Of a stretch of 64,000 nt of DNA, positions 1 through 9,112 are shown in pieces (position 1 is the first letter of the stretch; each line of letters begins with the position of its first letter). Both the position numbers and the translations under genes were made by a program. This DNA is from Edaphosphingomonas laterariae (lineage in GTDB: Bacteria > Pseudomonadota > Alphaproteobacteria > Sphingomonadales > Sphingomonadaceae). The DNA is taken from contig NZ_FZOS01000001.1 in the NCBI RefSeq assembly GCF_900188165.1, forward strand, positions 434,001-498,000. The letters run 5' to 3'. Under the pieces are notes generated by a model. The model was not told the origin of the DNA. It searched no databases and was given only the letters and a program-made list of their open reading frames with translations.

Positions 1-1
1 G

Positions 2-613
2 ACCGGCAGCGAGAAGGCGTTCGCGGCAGGCGCCGACATCAAGGAAATGCAGCCCAAGAGCTTCGCCGAGATGTACGCTGAAAACTTCTTCGCCGGCTTC
101 GAGAAGGTGACGGCAACGCGCAAGCCGTGGATCGCGGCGGTGGCCGGCTTCGCGCTGGGCGGCGGCTGCGAACTTGCGATGATGGCGGATTTCATCCTGG
201 CCGCCGACACGGCCAAGTTCGGCCAGCCGGAAATCAAGCTGGGCGTCGCGCCGGGCATGGGCGGATCGCAGCGACTGACCCGCGCCGTCGGCAAGGCCAA
301 GGCGATGGAAATGTGCCTGACCGGCCGGATGATGGACGCCGCCGAGGCCGAACGCGCCAGCCTGGTCGCGCGCGTGGTTCCCGCCGCCGAACTGATCGAC
401 GAAGCGATGAAATCGGCACAGGCGATCGCGGCGATGCCGCCGCTGGCCGCCATCGCCAACAAGGAAATGGTGAACGCCGCGTTCGAGACCGGGTTGGCGC
501 AGGGCATCCTGTTCGAACGCCGCCTGTTCAACGGCCTGTGCGCCACGCAGGACAAAGCCGAGGGGATGACCGCGTTTGTCGAGAAGCGGCCCGGCAACTG
601 GACCGGCAAATAA
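2..613 (+). CDS. Enoyl-CoA hydratase/isomerase, 5' end cut off by window
   Basis: The reading frame is open from base 2, so the N-terminus lies outside the window. The visible part begins in the oxyanion-hole region ([10 protein letters not shown]). It continues through GGGCELAMM and [15 protein letters not shown], which carry the two glutamates that position the water in crotonase-family hydratases. Both are present, so an active hydratase of 2-enoyl-CoA is likely. It acts in the cytoplasm in fatty-acid or branched-chain amino-acid oxidation. The stop lies 18 bp before a 3-hydroxyisobutyrate dehydrogenase gene, which argues for an operon in valine breakdown. The exact substrate cannot be told from sequence. 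Confidence 0.93.
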   Translation, partial: TGSEKAFAAGADIKEMQPKSFAEMYAENFFAGFEKVTATRKPWIAAVAGFALGGGCELAMMADFILAADTAKFGQPEIKLGVAPGMGGSQRLTRAVGKAKAMEMCLTGRMMDAAEAERASLVARVVPAAELIDEAMKSAQAIAAMPPLAAIANKEMVNAAFETGLAQGILFERRLFNGLCATQDKAEGMTAFVEKRPGNWTGK

Positions 614-631
614 GAGGATCAGGAGAGGAAC

Positions 632-1519
632 ATGGCACGCATCGGTTTCATCGGGCTCGGCAATATGGGCGGCGGGATGGCCGCCAACCTCGCCAAGGCG
701 GGGCATGACGTGCGTGCCTTCGATCTGTCGCAGGATGCGCTGGACCGCGCCAAGGCGGCGGGCTGCCTGCCCGTCACTTCGGCCGGCGAGGCCGCGGCGG
801 AGGCCGAGTTCATCGTCACCATGCTGCCGGCGGGCAAGCATGTCCGCGCGGTTTATGAAGGCGAAGTGTTCGCCGCCGCCCCCGGCACCGCCCTGCTGAT
901 CGATTGTTCGACGATCGACGTGGCATCGGCCAAGGCGGTGGGCGCGGCCGCCCAGGCCAAGGGGCTGGCGATGGTCGACGCGCCGGTTTCGGGCGGGATC
1001 GCGGCGGCGGCCGGCGGCACGCTGACCTTCATGGTCGGCGGATCGGCCGAACATTTCGCCCGCGCCGAACCGATCCTCGCGGCGATGGGCAAGGCGGTGA
1101 TCCATGCCGGCGCGCTGGGTTCCGGCCAGGCGGCGAAGATCTGCAACAACATGCTGCTCGGCGCGACGATGGTCGCCACCTGCGAGGCGTTCCTGCTGGC
1201 GCAGAAGCTCGGCCTCGACCCGCAGACCTTCTTCGACATTTCATCCAAGGCCAGCGGGCAGAGCTGGTCGATGACCAGCTATTGCCCCCTGCCCGGGGTC
1301 GGCCCGCAAACGCCCGCCGACAATGGCTATCAGGGCGGGTTCGCCTCCGGCCTGATGCTCAAGGATCTGAAGCTCGCGATCGAGGCGGCGCAGGGCGCCG
1401 ATGCCAGCGTGCCGATGGGGGCTGCGGCCGGGGCGCTCTATCAGGCGTTCGTCAATGGCGGCGACGGCGGGCTCGATTTTTCGGGGATCATCAGGCTGCT
1501 GGGCGGCGATCAGGGCTGA
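632..1519 (+). CDS. mmsB: 3-hydroxyisobutyrate dehydrogenase
   Basis: This 295-aa protein oxidises 3-hydroxyisobutyrate to methylmalonate semialdehyde with NAD+, a late step of valine catabolism. The Rossmann glycine motif GFIGLGNMG is at residues 5-13. The substrate motif DAPVSGG is near 117-122, and the family's catalytic lysine is in GSGQAAKICNN (about Lys169). Length fits the family (290-300 aa). AGGAGAGG lies just before the ATG. The gene follows the enoyl-CoA hydratase by 18 bp, as in mms operons. Related beta-hydroxyacid dehydrogenases such as tartronate semialdehyde reductase look alike, but the neighbour supports MmsB. Confidence 0.93.
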   Translation: MARIGFIGLGNMGGGMAANLAKAGHDVRAFDLSQDALDRAKAAGCLPVTSAGEAAAEAEFIVTMLPAGKHVRAVYEGEVFAAAPGTALLIDCSTIDVASAKAVGAAAQAKGLAMVDAPVSGGIAAAAGGTLTFMVGGSAEHFARAEPILAAMGKAVIHAGALGSGQAAKICNNMLLGATMVATCEAFLLAQKLGLDPQTFFDISSKASGQSWSMTSYCPLPGVGPQTPADNGYQGGFASGLMLKDLKLAIEAAQGADASVPMGAAAGALYQAFVNGGDGGLDFSGIIRLLGGDQG

Positions 1520-1532
1520 TCGCCCGCGCCGT

Positions 1533-2078
1533 TCACCGGCCCGGATCGGGCGCCTTGCCGAACCACACCACGGCATAGCGCCCGTCGATCGCGACGCCCA
1601 TCGCCTGCCAGTTCGATCCGCGAAAGCCGCCCTGTTCGAGGATAACGGCGCGGTGGCCGGGGCTGCCGAGCCAGAGATCGAAGGCCATGTCGGCGTCGAT
1701 CCCCTCGCTATAGCGCGCCGCGATTTCGAAGCCGCGTTCCTTGTAGCGGCCACGGGTGATTTCCCACGGCTTGTTCCACATATCCACCGCGCGGGCATGA
1801 TCAGCGGTGTAGCAGACCGGTTTCGCGCCCGACGCGCGCGACCAGCTGTGCATGGTACAGCGCCGCCCCGCCCCATCGGTGCCGGCATCGGGCTCGTGAT
1901 CCTCAAGATCGCGGGCATGGGCCACGGCGACTTGGGTCAGCGCGCGTGAAAAGGGCACGGGCGGCAGGCCGTGATCCATGCGATATTCATTGACCATCCG
2001 GGCGACGCGATCTTCCTCGCTCGCCTGCGACCAGCTTCCGACGCCTGCCAGCAACAGCGCCGTCATCGTTGCAATCAC
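1533..2078 (-). CDS. CAP-domain (SCP-like) exported protein
   Basis: I place the start at a GTG (2078) because GGGGGAA lies six bases upstream and the protein then opens with a clean signal peptide (MIATMTALLLAGVGSWSQA). An upstream TTG at 2105 is also in frame but has no ribosome site. The mature protein of about 160 aa shows a CAP-superfamily pattern: NEYRMDHGLPPV, then LTQVAVAHARDL, and the late motif FDLWLGSPGHRAVILE, in which His is a usual ligand. Bacterial CAP proteins are secreted or periplasmic and mostly of unknown role. It is convergent with mmsB and monocistronic. Confidence 0.75.
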   Translation of the reverse strand: MIATMTALLLAGVGSWSQASEEDRVARMVNEYRMDHGLPPVPFSRALTQVAVAHARDLEDHEPDAGTDGAGRRCTMHSWSRASGAKPVCYTADHARAVDMWNKPWEITRGRYKERGFEIAARYSEGIDADMAFDLWLGSPGHRAVILEQGGFRGSNWQAMGVAIDGRYAVVWFGKAPDPGR

Positions 2079-2212
2079 GGAAAATTCCCCCTTCGCGACC
2101 CGCAACCGCCGCTAGGGGAGAAAAGCTGAACCGCAGCTTTCAGCCAAGGGGGCCGGCCCTCGGCTCGCCGCAAAGATCATGCGACGAACCGAGGGGCCGA
2201 AATATCGGTGCG

Positions 2213-3430
2213 TCAGAACGGCAGGCCGACATCGCCGAGCTTGCGCAACAGGCTGCCTTTCTTCTTTTTCGCGGGCTTGCCGTCGCCGGCGTCCTCCGCC
2301 TCGTCCCCGCCCATCGCCATCGCATTCTCGCCGAGCAGCATCGAGGTAGAGGATTTGTAGCGCAACTTGACGGTCCATGCCGGCTTCCATGTCGCGGGGG
2401 CCCCGGCCGGCTTGGGTTCGGCGAGATTGGTTTCATCGCCGAACGCCGCCATCGTCAGGAAAGCGCTTTCCATCGTCCCGGTAACGGCGGCGGGCACGGT
2501 GCAGCTCGTCGCGGTGCCGGGCAGCATCGCCTTCTGCCCGACCAGCCGGGTCACTTCCGCCGGCGTCATCCATTGCGGCAAAGCGAAGCCTGCCATCGGG
2601 ATCGCGCTGGACGTCCAGATCACGGTCGATCCATCCTTGTCCTGCCCCATCACCGCGATGAAATAGCCTTTGGCGCGGGCGACCGACGGCCAGCTCAGCT
2701 GGGTCGCGCCGTTGCCGCCGCGCTGCTGGCTCACCTTCAGCGGCGCGAGGAAATCCTGCGCGGCGTTCAGGTTGAAACGGATGTCGGGCGAATAATTGGC
2801 CTGGATCAGATGATCGCCAACCAGCGAGCTATCGCCCTTGAGCGTGCGGCTGTTCTTGGCGTTGGGCCATTCGCCATAAGAGGTGAAACGCTGCGCCGTC
2901 AGTTCCTGCATCGCGCGCGCATCGACGCCCTTGAGCGCCGCGAACGAGGCCGGCGAACGCGAATCGAGGATGCGCGGCTGGCCGGCCGACACGGGATCGC
3001 CGCAGCCCCAATAGAGCTTCAGCCGGGCATGGCCGCCTTCAGTCTGGCTTTCGGTTTCGGGCTTCCAGTCGCGCCGTTCGGGCGTCGCCACCTGCTGATA
3101 GTTCAACGGCAGGCTTTTGCCCGCGGCAAGCGCTGGCGGAATGAAATGCTGGCCTTCAGCGGTGCCCGTCGCGCGCTGGCCGGAACCGAGCTGGAGGGCA
3201 AGGCTATGCGCGGTGTTCCCGCCTTTCATGCCGCCGCCGAACATCGCGGCCATGCCCATGGCCATGCCGCCGCCGCCCATTCCCGCCATACCGCCAAGTC
3301 CGGACTGGGTTTCCGCGCTGATCCAGTAGACCGCTGGCTGTGCCGCCGGGCCGGCCGCCTGGCCCGCCGCCGCCAACCCGATCGCGAGGGCGGCCGTAAT
3401 GCCGGCCGCAGGGACATAAACCATCTTCAT
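2213..3430 (-). CDS. Exported protein of unknown function
   Basis: A 405-aa protein starting at the ATG of MKMVYVPAAG, with GGAG eight bases upstream; a longer frame reaches 3472 without support. Residues 1-27 form a Sec signal peptide. A Gly/Met-rich stretch follows (GGMAGMGGGGMAMGMAAMFGG), then a largely beta-type body with YFIAVMGQDKDGSTVIWTSS. The last 50 residues hold a Lys-rich patch (GKPAKKKKGSLLRKLG) and end in GDVGLPF. I do not recognise a family. The Met-rich segment could be flexible or metal-binding, which is a guess. It is probably periplasmic or surface-exposed, and stands alone between a CAP protein and an oxidoreductase. Confidence 0.6.
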   Translation of the reverse strand: MKMVYVPAAGITAALAIGLAAAGQAAGPAAQPAVYWISAETQSGLGGMAGMGGGGMAMGMAAMFGGGMKGGNTAHSLALQLGSGQRATGTAEGQHFIPPALAAGKSLPLNYQQVATPERRDWKPETESQTEGGHARLKLYWGCGDPVSAGQPRILDSRSPASFAALKGVDARAMQELTAQRFTSYGEWPNAKNSRTLKGDSSLVGDHLIQANYSPDIRFNLNAAQDFLAPLKVSQQRGGNGATQLSWPSVARAKGYFIAVMGQDKDGSTVIWTSSAIPMAGFALPQWMTPAEVTRLVGQKAMLPGTATSCTVPAAVTGTMESAFLTMAAFGDETNLAEPKPAGAPATWKPAWTVKLRYKSSTSMLLGENAMAMGGDEAEDAGDGKPAKKKKGSLLRKLGDVGLPF

Positions 3431-3588
3431 GACAAGGCTCCGCCACTCCGGCGCGCAAGGATGCCGCGCCATCGGCAGCCTCGTGCCACGGGGCCCCGCC
3501 GCTCCCGATCCACGTTCGTCGGGCGGGCATCCGGCCGCGACGAAAGCCGGGTGGATGCGACGAAGCCGTCAGCCGGCGCGATGAAGCG

Positions 3589-4719
3589 TCAGTTAAGCCC
3601 GGCGAGCAGCTCGGGCCGATAGGGCTGGAGGTTTTCGTGATGCCCGTCGCGCACCTTGGCCGCCCATGCCGCATCGCCAAGGATGGAACGACCAAGCGCG
3701 ACAAGATCGAACTCGCCACGCACCAGCCGTTCGCGCACATCGTCGAGATGCGCGGTCGAGGCATCGGCGACGCGGCCGTAAACCCCCTCCTCGCCATATT
3801 CGAGCGCGGTTTTGGCGAGGCCGATGCCGCCACCGGCGATCGTCGGCCGGCCGGCCAGCTTCCTGATCCAGCCGGCGAGATTCATCGGGCCGTCATCGGC
3901 GAACTCCGCCCGCCAGAAGCGGCGCAGCGAACAATCGAACAGATCGACCCCGGCATCGACGAGCGGGCGGAGCAAGGCTTCCAGCTCCTGCGGCGTTTCC
4001 GCCAGCCGCGCGGCATAATCGGTCATCTTGAACTGCGAGAAACGCAGCGCGATCGGGAAATCGGGGCCGACCGCGGCGCGCACCGCCGCGATCACATCGG
4101 CGGCGAAACGCGCGCGATCCCGGCCAAAGCCGTCGTCGCGCCGATTGGTGCGCGCCCACAGGAATTGATCGATCAGGAAACCGTGCGCGCCATGCACCTC
4201 GACGCCATCGAAACCGAGGCGTTGGGCGTCGATCGCGGCCTGCACAAAGGCGGCGATCACCGTGTCGATTTCGGCCAGCGTCATCGGCTGGCCCTCGATC
4301 CGCTCAGGACCGGCCGGCTGGCCAACCTGCGCACCGGGCAGCCAAACCGCCGAAGGACCAATGCCCGGCCAGGGCGGTGCCACGGGCGCAAGCCCCTGCA
4401 GGCCGGCATGACCGATCTGCGGCATCATCTGCCCGCCGGCAGCGTGGACCGCATCGATCGCCTGCGCCCAGATGGCGAGCGCGGCATCCCCATGGAAATG
4501 GGGTTCATTCTCGTCGAACGCCGCATGGGCATGGCCGATGGCGGTGGCGCCGCTGACGATCAGGCCGACGCCGCCTTCCGCCCGCCGGGCATAATAAGCC
4601 GGGTAGCCGGGATCGGGCACGCCGCCCACCGCCTTGCCCTGCCCCATCGGCGCCATGACGATGCGATTGGGCAACGCCAGCGTGCCGATCGTGATGGGCT
4701 GGAACAGCGGGTCGCTCAT
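3589..4719 (-). CDS. NADH:flavin oxidoreductase, old yellow enzyme family
   Basis: A 376-aa FMN-dependent TIM barrel. The N-terminus LFQPITIGTLALPNRIVMAPM is the family signature. GVEVHGAHGFLIDQFLW carries the two active-site histidine/asparagine-type positions, and GGGIGLA near the C-terminus belongs to the phosphate-binding loop. Members reduce activated alkenes (enones) with NAD(P)H. The substrate here is unknown. The start at 4719 is chosen over 4728 because it forms an ATGA overlap with the stop of the upstream 87-aa gene, so the two are probably translationally coupled. Confidence 0.88.
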   Translation of the reverse strand: MSDPLFQPITIGTLALPNRIVMAPMGQGKAVGGVPDPGYPAYYARRAEGGVGLIVSGATAIGHAHAAFDENEPHFHGDAALAIWAQAIDAVHAAGGQMMPQIGHAGLQGLAPVAPPWPGIGPSAVWLPGAQVGQPAGPERIEGQPMTLAEIDTVIAAFVQAAIDAQRLGFDGVEVHGAHGFLIDQFLWARTNRRDDGFGRDRARFAADVIAAVRAAVGPDFPIALRFSQFKMTDYAARLAETPQELEALLRPLVDAGVDLFDCSLRRFWRAEFADDGPMNLAGWIRKLAGRPTIAGGGIGLAKTALEYGEEGVYGRVADASTAHLDDVRERLVRGEFDLVALGRSILGDAAWAAKVRDGHHENLQPYRPELLAGLN

Positions 4720-4979
4720 CCGTTCCACTCCGCCCGCCCGGCAAGCGCGGCATAGGCCTCCGCTGCCTGCCGCTCGCGGGCATCCTCGAACGCAGCGGCC
4801 GGATCAGGCGCATGGCCAAGCCCATGGAGCAGCGCCCACAAGCCGAAGCGCCGGCCGGAATCACCTTCGGTAGCGAAGGCGACGGTCAGCCGGTCCAGCC
4901 CCGCCTCCAGCGCCGCATCGTCCAGCGTCGCAAGGTCGGTCGTACCGAAATAGCCAAAGAGAAGTGCATCGAGATCCAT
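4716..4979 (-). CDS. Small acidic protein coupled to the OYE gene
   Basis: An 87-aa soluble protein with no recognised domain. It is acidic and Ala/Leu-rich, and reads as two or three helices (DLATLDDAALEAGLDRLTVA, then AFEDARERQAAEAYAALAGR). It has no signal peptide or membrane segment. Its TGA overlaps the ATG of the following oxidoreductase by four bases, the strongest sign that it is a real gene in that operon. It may be a small partner of the flavoenzyme, but nothing in the sequence shows that directly. No clear Shine-Dalgarno sequence precedes its ATG. Confidence 0.6.
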   Translation of the reverse strand: MDLDALLFGYFGTTDLATLDDAALEAGLDRLTVAFATEGDSGRRFGLWALLHGLGHAPDPAAAFEDARERQAAEAYAALAGRAEWNG

Positions 4980-5083
4980 AACGACATGGGTTGCGCGATC
5001 GGCCGGCCGAACTCAACCCGTCACATGATCTCCACGGCCGCGCGGCCCAAGCCCGGCCCGATCGACGCGTGTCGCACGCAACT

Positions 5084-5121
5084 AAAAAAAAAGCCCGCCG
5101 CCGTGGTTTACGGCGGCGGGC
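5084..5121 (-). terminator. Strong intrinsic terminator after COQ4-like operon
   Basis: An 11-bp perfect stem (5093-5103 with 5111-5121, GC-rich) has a 7-base loop. It is followed on the minus strand by nine consecutive T (5092-5084). It ends the amidohydrolase and COQ4-like transcript. Confidence 0.92.
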
Positions 5122-5151
5122 GAATTTACCCCGAACGATACCCGCTTCAGA

Positions 5152-6024
5152 TCATTCCGCCGCCATCGCGGTCGGCGCGTCGGTGTAGCGCGGGTCCTGG
5201 CTGGCGGCCGTCGTCCATTCCCAATAGCCCGCCGGCGGCGCGCCGGTGATGCCATATTCCTCGCGAATGTCCGTCACCTGCCAGTCGAGATGATCGCGCC
5301 AGCAGACGATCATCAGCGGCACCTTCCAGTTCTTGCCCTGTGCGGAGCCGATATCCTCGGCCTCGAGCATCTCGGGCATGACCTGCGGGTAATAGAGGCC
5401 CATCTTCATCGTCGTCTTGGCCTTGAGATAGGTGCCGACGCGATTGATGAAGGAGGCGAGTTCCGGCCGGAAATAGCGGTAGAGCGCCCGCGCATTGGCG
5501 GACAGCAGCGCCACTTCACCGCAGAAATTCGTCTCGAACCCGGTGATCATGTGCTCGATATCGTGCGTGAACACCCGCTCCTTGAGGTAGAAGGTGTAAT
5601 CGCTGTCGATCTTCATCCCCTGGAAGAAGTGATCGATATTATAACCGCTATTGGCAAGGAAATCGTAGATCACCGAGCCGAGCGTGCCGGGCGCGAACCC
5701 CTTCACCTCGTCGACCGTGAAGTCGGACGTGACGCGGCGATCGAGCCAGCGCTTGAATTCGGGCAAGCGCGCCTTCTCTTCCTCGAACAGCCGGATGATC
5801 GTCGGCATGTCCTCCATCTCGTGGAGGATCTGCGCGACCTGCGGGATGAACGCGGTGTTGGGCAGATCAGCCCCGTTCCGCCGCAGCATTTCCTGCGCGA
5901 TCAGCGCGCGCAGGCCGGCATGGTTGAGATAGGACGACGAGCTGATCAGGACCGAGCTTTCGGTCGTGAACTTGCGCATGCCGCCATTGTAATAGTCATG
6001 ATCCGCCTGGCTGACCTGGGCCAT
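5152..6024 (-). CDS. COQ4-family protein (ubiquinone-pathway-type fold)
   Basis: A 290-aa protein. The COQ4 metal motif HDxxH-(x)11-E is intact at His154-Asp155, His158 and Glu170 (HDIEHMITGFETNFCGE). COQ4 proteins act in ubiquinone biosynthesis at membranes, where they have been linked to removal of the ring C1 group of CoQ precursors. Here the gene is not beside ubi genes. It lies 14 bp after a D-aminoacylase-family amidohydrolase, in one operon that ends at a terminator. It is somewhat longer than typical COQ4 (about 220-270 aa). A paralogue with a catabolic role is possible. AGGAGAGG precedes the ATG. Confidence 0.85.
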   Translation of the reverse strand: MAQVSQADHDYYNGGMRKFTTESSVLISSSSYLNHAGLRALIAQEMLRRNGADLPNTAFIPQVAQILHEMEDMPTIIRLFEEEKARLPEFKRWLDRRVTSDFTVDEVKGFAPGTLGSVIYDFLANSGYNIDHFFQGMKIDSDYTFYLKERVFTHDIEHMITGFETNFCGEVALLSANARALYRYFRPELASFINRVGTYLKAKTTMKMGLYYPQVMPEMLEAEDIGSAQGKNWKVPLMIVCWRDHLDWQVTDIREEYGITGAPPAGYWEWTTAASQDPRYTDAPTAMAAE

Positions 6025-6038
6025 GGTTCATCCTCTCC

Positions 6039-7781
6039 TTATTCGGCCGCGATCGCGGCGGCATGGGTGTCGTTGGCCGGCGCGAGGAACGCACCCGGAG
6101 TCGCACCCGTATATTTCTTGCCGTCGAAGGTCGGTTCGCCGTTGACCAGCGTCAGGCGCATCGGCGCGGCCTGGCGGGTGAAGCGCCAGGTGGTGCCGCC
6201 CTTGCCATCAGGCACGTCGAACACCTTTTCCATGTCGCGGCGCTGGATCTCGTCCATGTTGAACACGGCGATGTCCGCCCGCTTGCCGACCTTGATTTCG
6301 CCGCGATCGAGAAGACCGAAGAAGTTGGCGAGCTTGCCCGTCATCACATGGACGGCCTGTTCCAGCGTCATCAGCTTTTCGTCGCGGACATATTTGGTGA
6401 GCAGCAGGATATTTTCGCCGCCGCCGCACAGCATCTGGCCGTGCGCACCCGCGTCGGAAATATTGCCCACCGTCATCGGATCGATCATCAGGTCGATCGT
6501 CAGCTTTTCGTCCTTGGGGAAGGGCGACATATGGACGGTCGACCGCGTGCCGTTCTTGAGGACCCAGTCCGCCATCGCGTCCGAACGGTGCAGGCCGGTC
6601 TGGTCCGCATAATCCTTGAGCGTGATGCCCGTCGGCCCCGTGCCATTTTCGGAATCGATCAGGTGCAGATCCTGCGGGTTGTTCATCGGCGAATGCGGCC
6701 AGGCCTTGGTGTCCCAGCTTTCGCGGGCGCGGGCGCGCCATTCCGGATCACCCAGCAGGCGGGCCTTTTCGCCATGATCGTCGGCAAGCACGACTTCGTG
6801 CCAGGCATAATCGTTCGACTGGGCGAAGATCAGCGACTTGACCAGGCTCAGCGTGCTGGTGGGCGACACATGGGCGATGCCCGGCCACACCTGATAGCCC
6901 TTGGCGCGCATGTCGGCGACGCGGGCCTGCATCGGCGGCAGGATATCCTTCTGGAATTCCAGCGTCGGCACGGCACCGGCGATCTGCATGCGAATGCCGC
7001 GGCCCTTGGTGAGCCGTTCCAGCCGTTCGAGCGAGGCCGGGCCGGTCTTGCGCATGAAGGTATCGACGATCACCTGATAGGTCGCCGCTGGATAACGCTG
7101 CAGCACTTCGAACAGCGCCTCGAACTCGGCATCGTCGGCCACCAGCGTCGGGATCGGGCGGTTCTGGCCGTCATGATCGTGCAGATTGTCCGACAGGCCG
7201 AGCGCGCCGGCGGCGAGCGCGTCGTCGAGCAATTCGGCCATCTTGGCGATCTCGTCCGCCGTGGCCGCGCGCTCCCACGCATCGAGGCCCATCACGGCCA
7301 GGCGGATGGCGATATGGCCGACGAAGGCGGCGTAATTGGCCGGCACCTTCAGCTTCTTGACCATCGACGCCTTATATTCGGACCACTTGCTCCAATCCCA
7401 CGGCAGATGTTCGATGAAGGGGCCTTCGGGAATATCCTCGAAGAAGGAGAAGATCTTGATCATCTCCAGCTGCGCCGCCTTTTCGGGATGCAGCGGGGCG
7501 GCGGTGAAGCCGCAATTGCCGAGGATGACGGTCGTCGCGCCATAGCCGGGCAGCGGATCGAGATCGGGCTGCCACCACATCGTCGCGTCATAATGGGTGT
7601 GGCTTTCGATGAAGCCGGGGGTGACGTGGCAACCTTCGGCGAAATGCACGCGTTCGCCATCGGGCTTCAGATCGGGGCCGATCTCGGTGATCGTGCCGTT
7701 GTTGATGCGCACGTCGGCGCGATAGGCCGGCGCACCCGTGCCGTCGACAACGGTACCGCCCTTGATCAGAATATCGGACAT
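6039..7781 (-). CDS. Amidohydrolase, N-acyl-D-amino-acid deacylase family
   Basis: A 580-aa metal-dependent hydrolase. The start at 7781 has GGAGAGG six bases upstream; an in-frame extension to 7934 lacks this. Residues 3-50 form the small beta domain (ILIKGGTVVDGTGAP). The HxH metal pair is His61/His63 in ESHTHYDATMWWQP, followed by the conserved GNCGFT. C-terminal motifs include SDAGAHGQM and KLANFFGLLDRGEIKVGKRAD. The family includes D-aminoacylases but is wide, and many members are misnamed. In an operon with a COQ4-like gene and divergent from an XRE regulator, a catabolic hydrolase of an amide or cyclic substrate is plausible. Cytoplasmic, no signal peptide. Confidence 0.85.
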   Translation of the reverse strand: MSDILIKGGTVVDGTGAPAYRADVRINNGTITEIGPDLKPDGERVHFAEGCHVTPGFIESHTHYDATMWWQPDLDPLPGYGATTVILGNCGFTAAPLHPEKAAQLEMIKIFSFFEDIPEGPFIEHLPWDWSKWSEYKASMVKKLKVPANYAAFVGHIAIRLAVMGLDAWERAATADEIAKMAELLDDALAAGALGLSDNLHDHDGQNRPIPTLVADDAEFEALFEVLQRYPAATYQVIVDTFMRKTGPASLERLERLTKGRGIRMQIAGAVPTLEFQKDILPPMQARVADMRAKGYQVWPGIAHVSPTSTLSLVKSLIFAQSNDYAWHEVVLADDHGEKARLLGDPEWRARARESWDTKAWPHSPMNNPQDLHLIDSENGTGPTGITLKDYADQTGLHRSDAMADWVLKNGTRSTVHMSPFPKDEKLTIDLMIDPMTVGNISDAGAHGQMLCGGGENILLLTKYVRDEKLMTLEQAVHVMTGKLANFFGLLDRGEIKVGKRADIAVFNMDEIQRRDMEKVFDVPDGKGGTTWRFTRQAAPMRLTLVNGEPTFDGKKYTGATPGAFLAPANDTHAAAIAAE

Positions 7782-7901
7782 TGACCTCTCCATCTGGCCG
7801 CCTTGCGAGGCGAGCTTGTCGTTGATGCGGCCGGACACGAACGCCGGCTTGATGATGAGAATATGCTTGAACGGCCGACGCGACAGCTGCATTTGCACGT
7901 C

Positions 7902-8702
7902 ATGGATCATCAAACGACCCAGAATGGATCGCACGACGATCCCATTTCGAAAGAGACGGAGGCGATGCTGGCCCGGCTGCGCCGATCACTGCGCGCCGCC
8001 GGCTGGACGCAGGCACGACTCGCCGAACGGTTGGGGGTCGGCACGGCGACCGTGAAGCGCTGGCTGCACGGTCGCGGCCTTGCACTCCAAACGCTGGAAC
8101 GGATGTGCGCGATCGCCGATCTCGCCATCGCCGACCTGATCGACAACAGCCGCGATCCCGACCCCGCGTCCGACCATCTGACGCTGGCGCAGGAAGAGGC
8201 GCTGAGCACCGATCCGACGCTATCGACGATCTTCTTCATGATCGTGAACGGCTGGCCGCCGTCGGAGGCGACCACCTCCTTTTCGGTGCCGCCGGAGGAA
8301 GTGGAGGCGATCGTCCACCGGCTGGAACGGCTGGCGCTGATCGACCGGCTGTCGGGCGGGCGCTGGCGCGCGCGGCTCAACCCCCGCCATGTGTGGCAGC
8401 GCCCGCCGCTGCGCCGCCTGTTCGACCGGCAGTTGAAGCAGCATTTCTACTCGCTCGATTATGGCGATCCCGACACGATGTTCAGCGCCGAGACGATCAA
8501 GCTGTCGCCTACGGGGCTGGCCCGCCTGCGCGAGCGGATCGAGACCTTGCGGCAGGATTTCCGGGCGATCGAGGAACAGGACCGACGGAGCGCGGTGCTG
8601 CCCGGTGAATGGTATGCGGTGCTGTCGGTCGCGCGGCCGATGAAGCAGGTCGCCGAAATCAACCGCGCGGCGCGCGCGCGCAACCGCAAGCCGGGCGGCT
8701 GA
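7902..8702 (+). CDS. XRE-type helix-turn-helix transcriptional regulator
   Basis: About 266 aa from the ATG at 7902; a second ATG at 7965, just before the HTH, is an alternative. The N-terminal HTH is WTQARLAERLGVGTATVKRW. The rest is helical and has no known ligand domain. It contains a second winged-helix-like stretch (VPPEEVEAIVHRLERLALIDRL). It is divergent from the amidohydrolase/COQ4-like operon with 120 bp between starts, so it probably controls that operon and itself. No strong ribosome site is seen before 7902. Confidence 0.8.
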   Translation: MDHQTTQNGSHDDPISKETEAMLARLRRSLRAAGWTQARLAERLGVGTATVKRWLHGRGLALQTLERMCAIADLAIADLIDNSRDPDPASDHLTLAQEEALSTDPTLSTIFFMIVNGWPPSEATTSFSVPPEEVEAIVHRLERLALIDRLSGGRWRARLNPRHVWQRPPLRRLFDRQLKQHFYSLDYGDPDTMFSAETIKLSPTGLARLRERIETLRQDFRAIEEQDRRSAVLPGEWYAVLSVARPMKQVAEINRAARARNRKPGG

Positions 8703-8731
8703 AACGACCGTCAGCCCGCAGGGAAAGCAGC

Positions 8732-9112
8732 CTAGCGCCGGGGGGCGCGCAGCGTTTCGAACGAGACGGTGGCGTCGGCATTCTCGCCCAGCGGAACCGC
8801 CGCCGTGCCATAGGCCCCGCGCATGCCGCCGGTGCCGATCATGAAGCCCATTTCGCCATGCACCTGACGCGCACCGCTGATCGGCAGTTCACCGATCGCC
8901 GGTTCTACCTTCGCGCCACCGGCGCGGCTGAGCACTTCTTCCTTCTGCTCCGGCGTCAGGCGGATCACCTCGCCCTGCGGCGCATCGGCGGCCTGCGCAA
9001 AGGCGCCAGGCGCGCAGAGCAATAGGGTGGATGCGATCAGCGCGGGACGAAGCATGGCCATGGCGGCAGGCTTGCGCCCGCAAGGCTGAAGCACAGGTGA
9101 ACGCCGGTTCAT
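8732..9112 (-). CDS. Small exported protein, unknown function
   Basis: A 126-aa protein whose ATG overlaps the TGA of the upstream MFS gene (ATGA), which supports this start. Internal ATGs at 9061 and 9055 would give a more typical signal peptide. LRPALIASTLLLCAPGAFAQA is an export signal with an AxA-type cleavage site. The mature part of about 85 residues has a short helix (LTPEQKEEVLSRAGG) and a Gly-rich beta tail. No family is recognised. Translation coupled to a TetA-like pump hints at a periplasmic companion, but this is only inferred from position. Confidence 0.6.
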   Translation of the reverse strand: MNRRSPVLQPCGRKPAAMAMLRPALIASTLLLCAPGAFAQAADAPQGEVIRLTPEQKEEVLSRAGGAKVEPAIGELPISGARQVHGEMGFMIGTGGMRGAYGTAAVPLGENADATVSFETLRAPRR

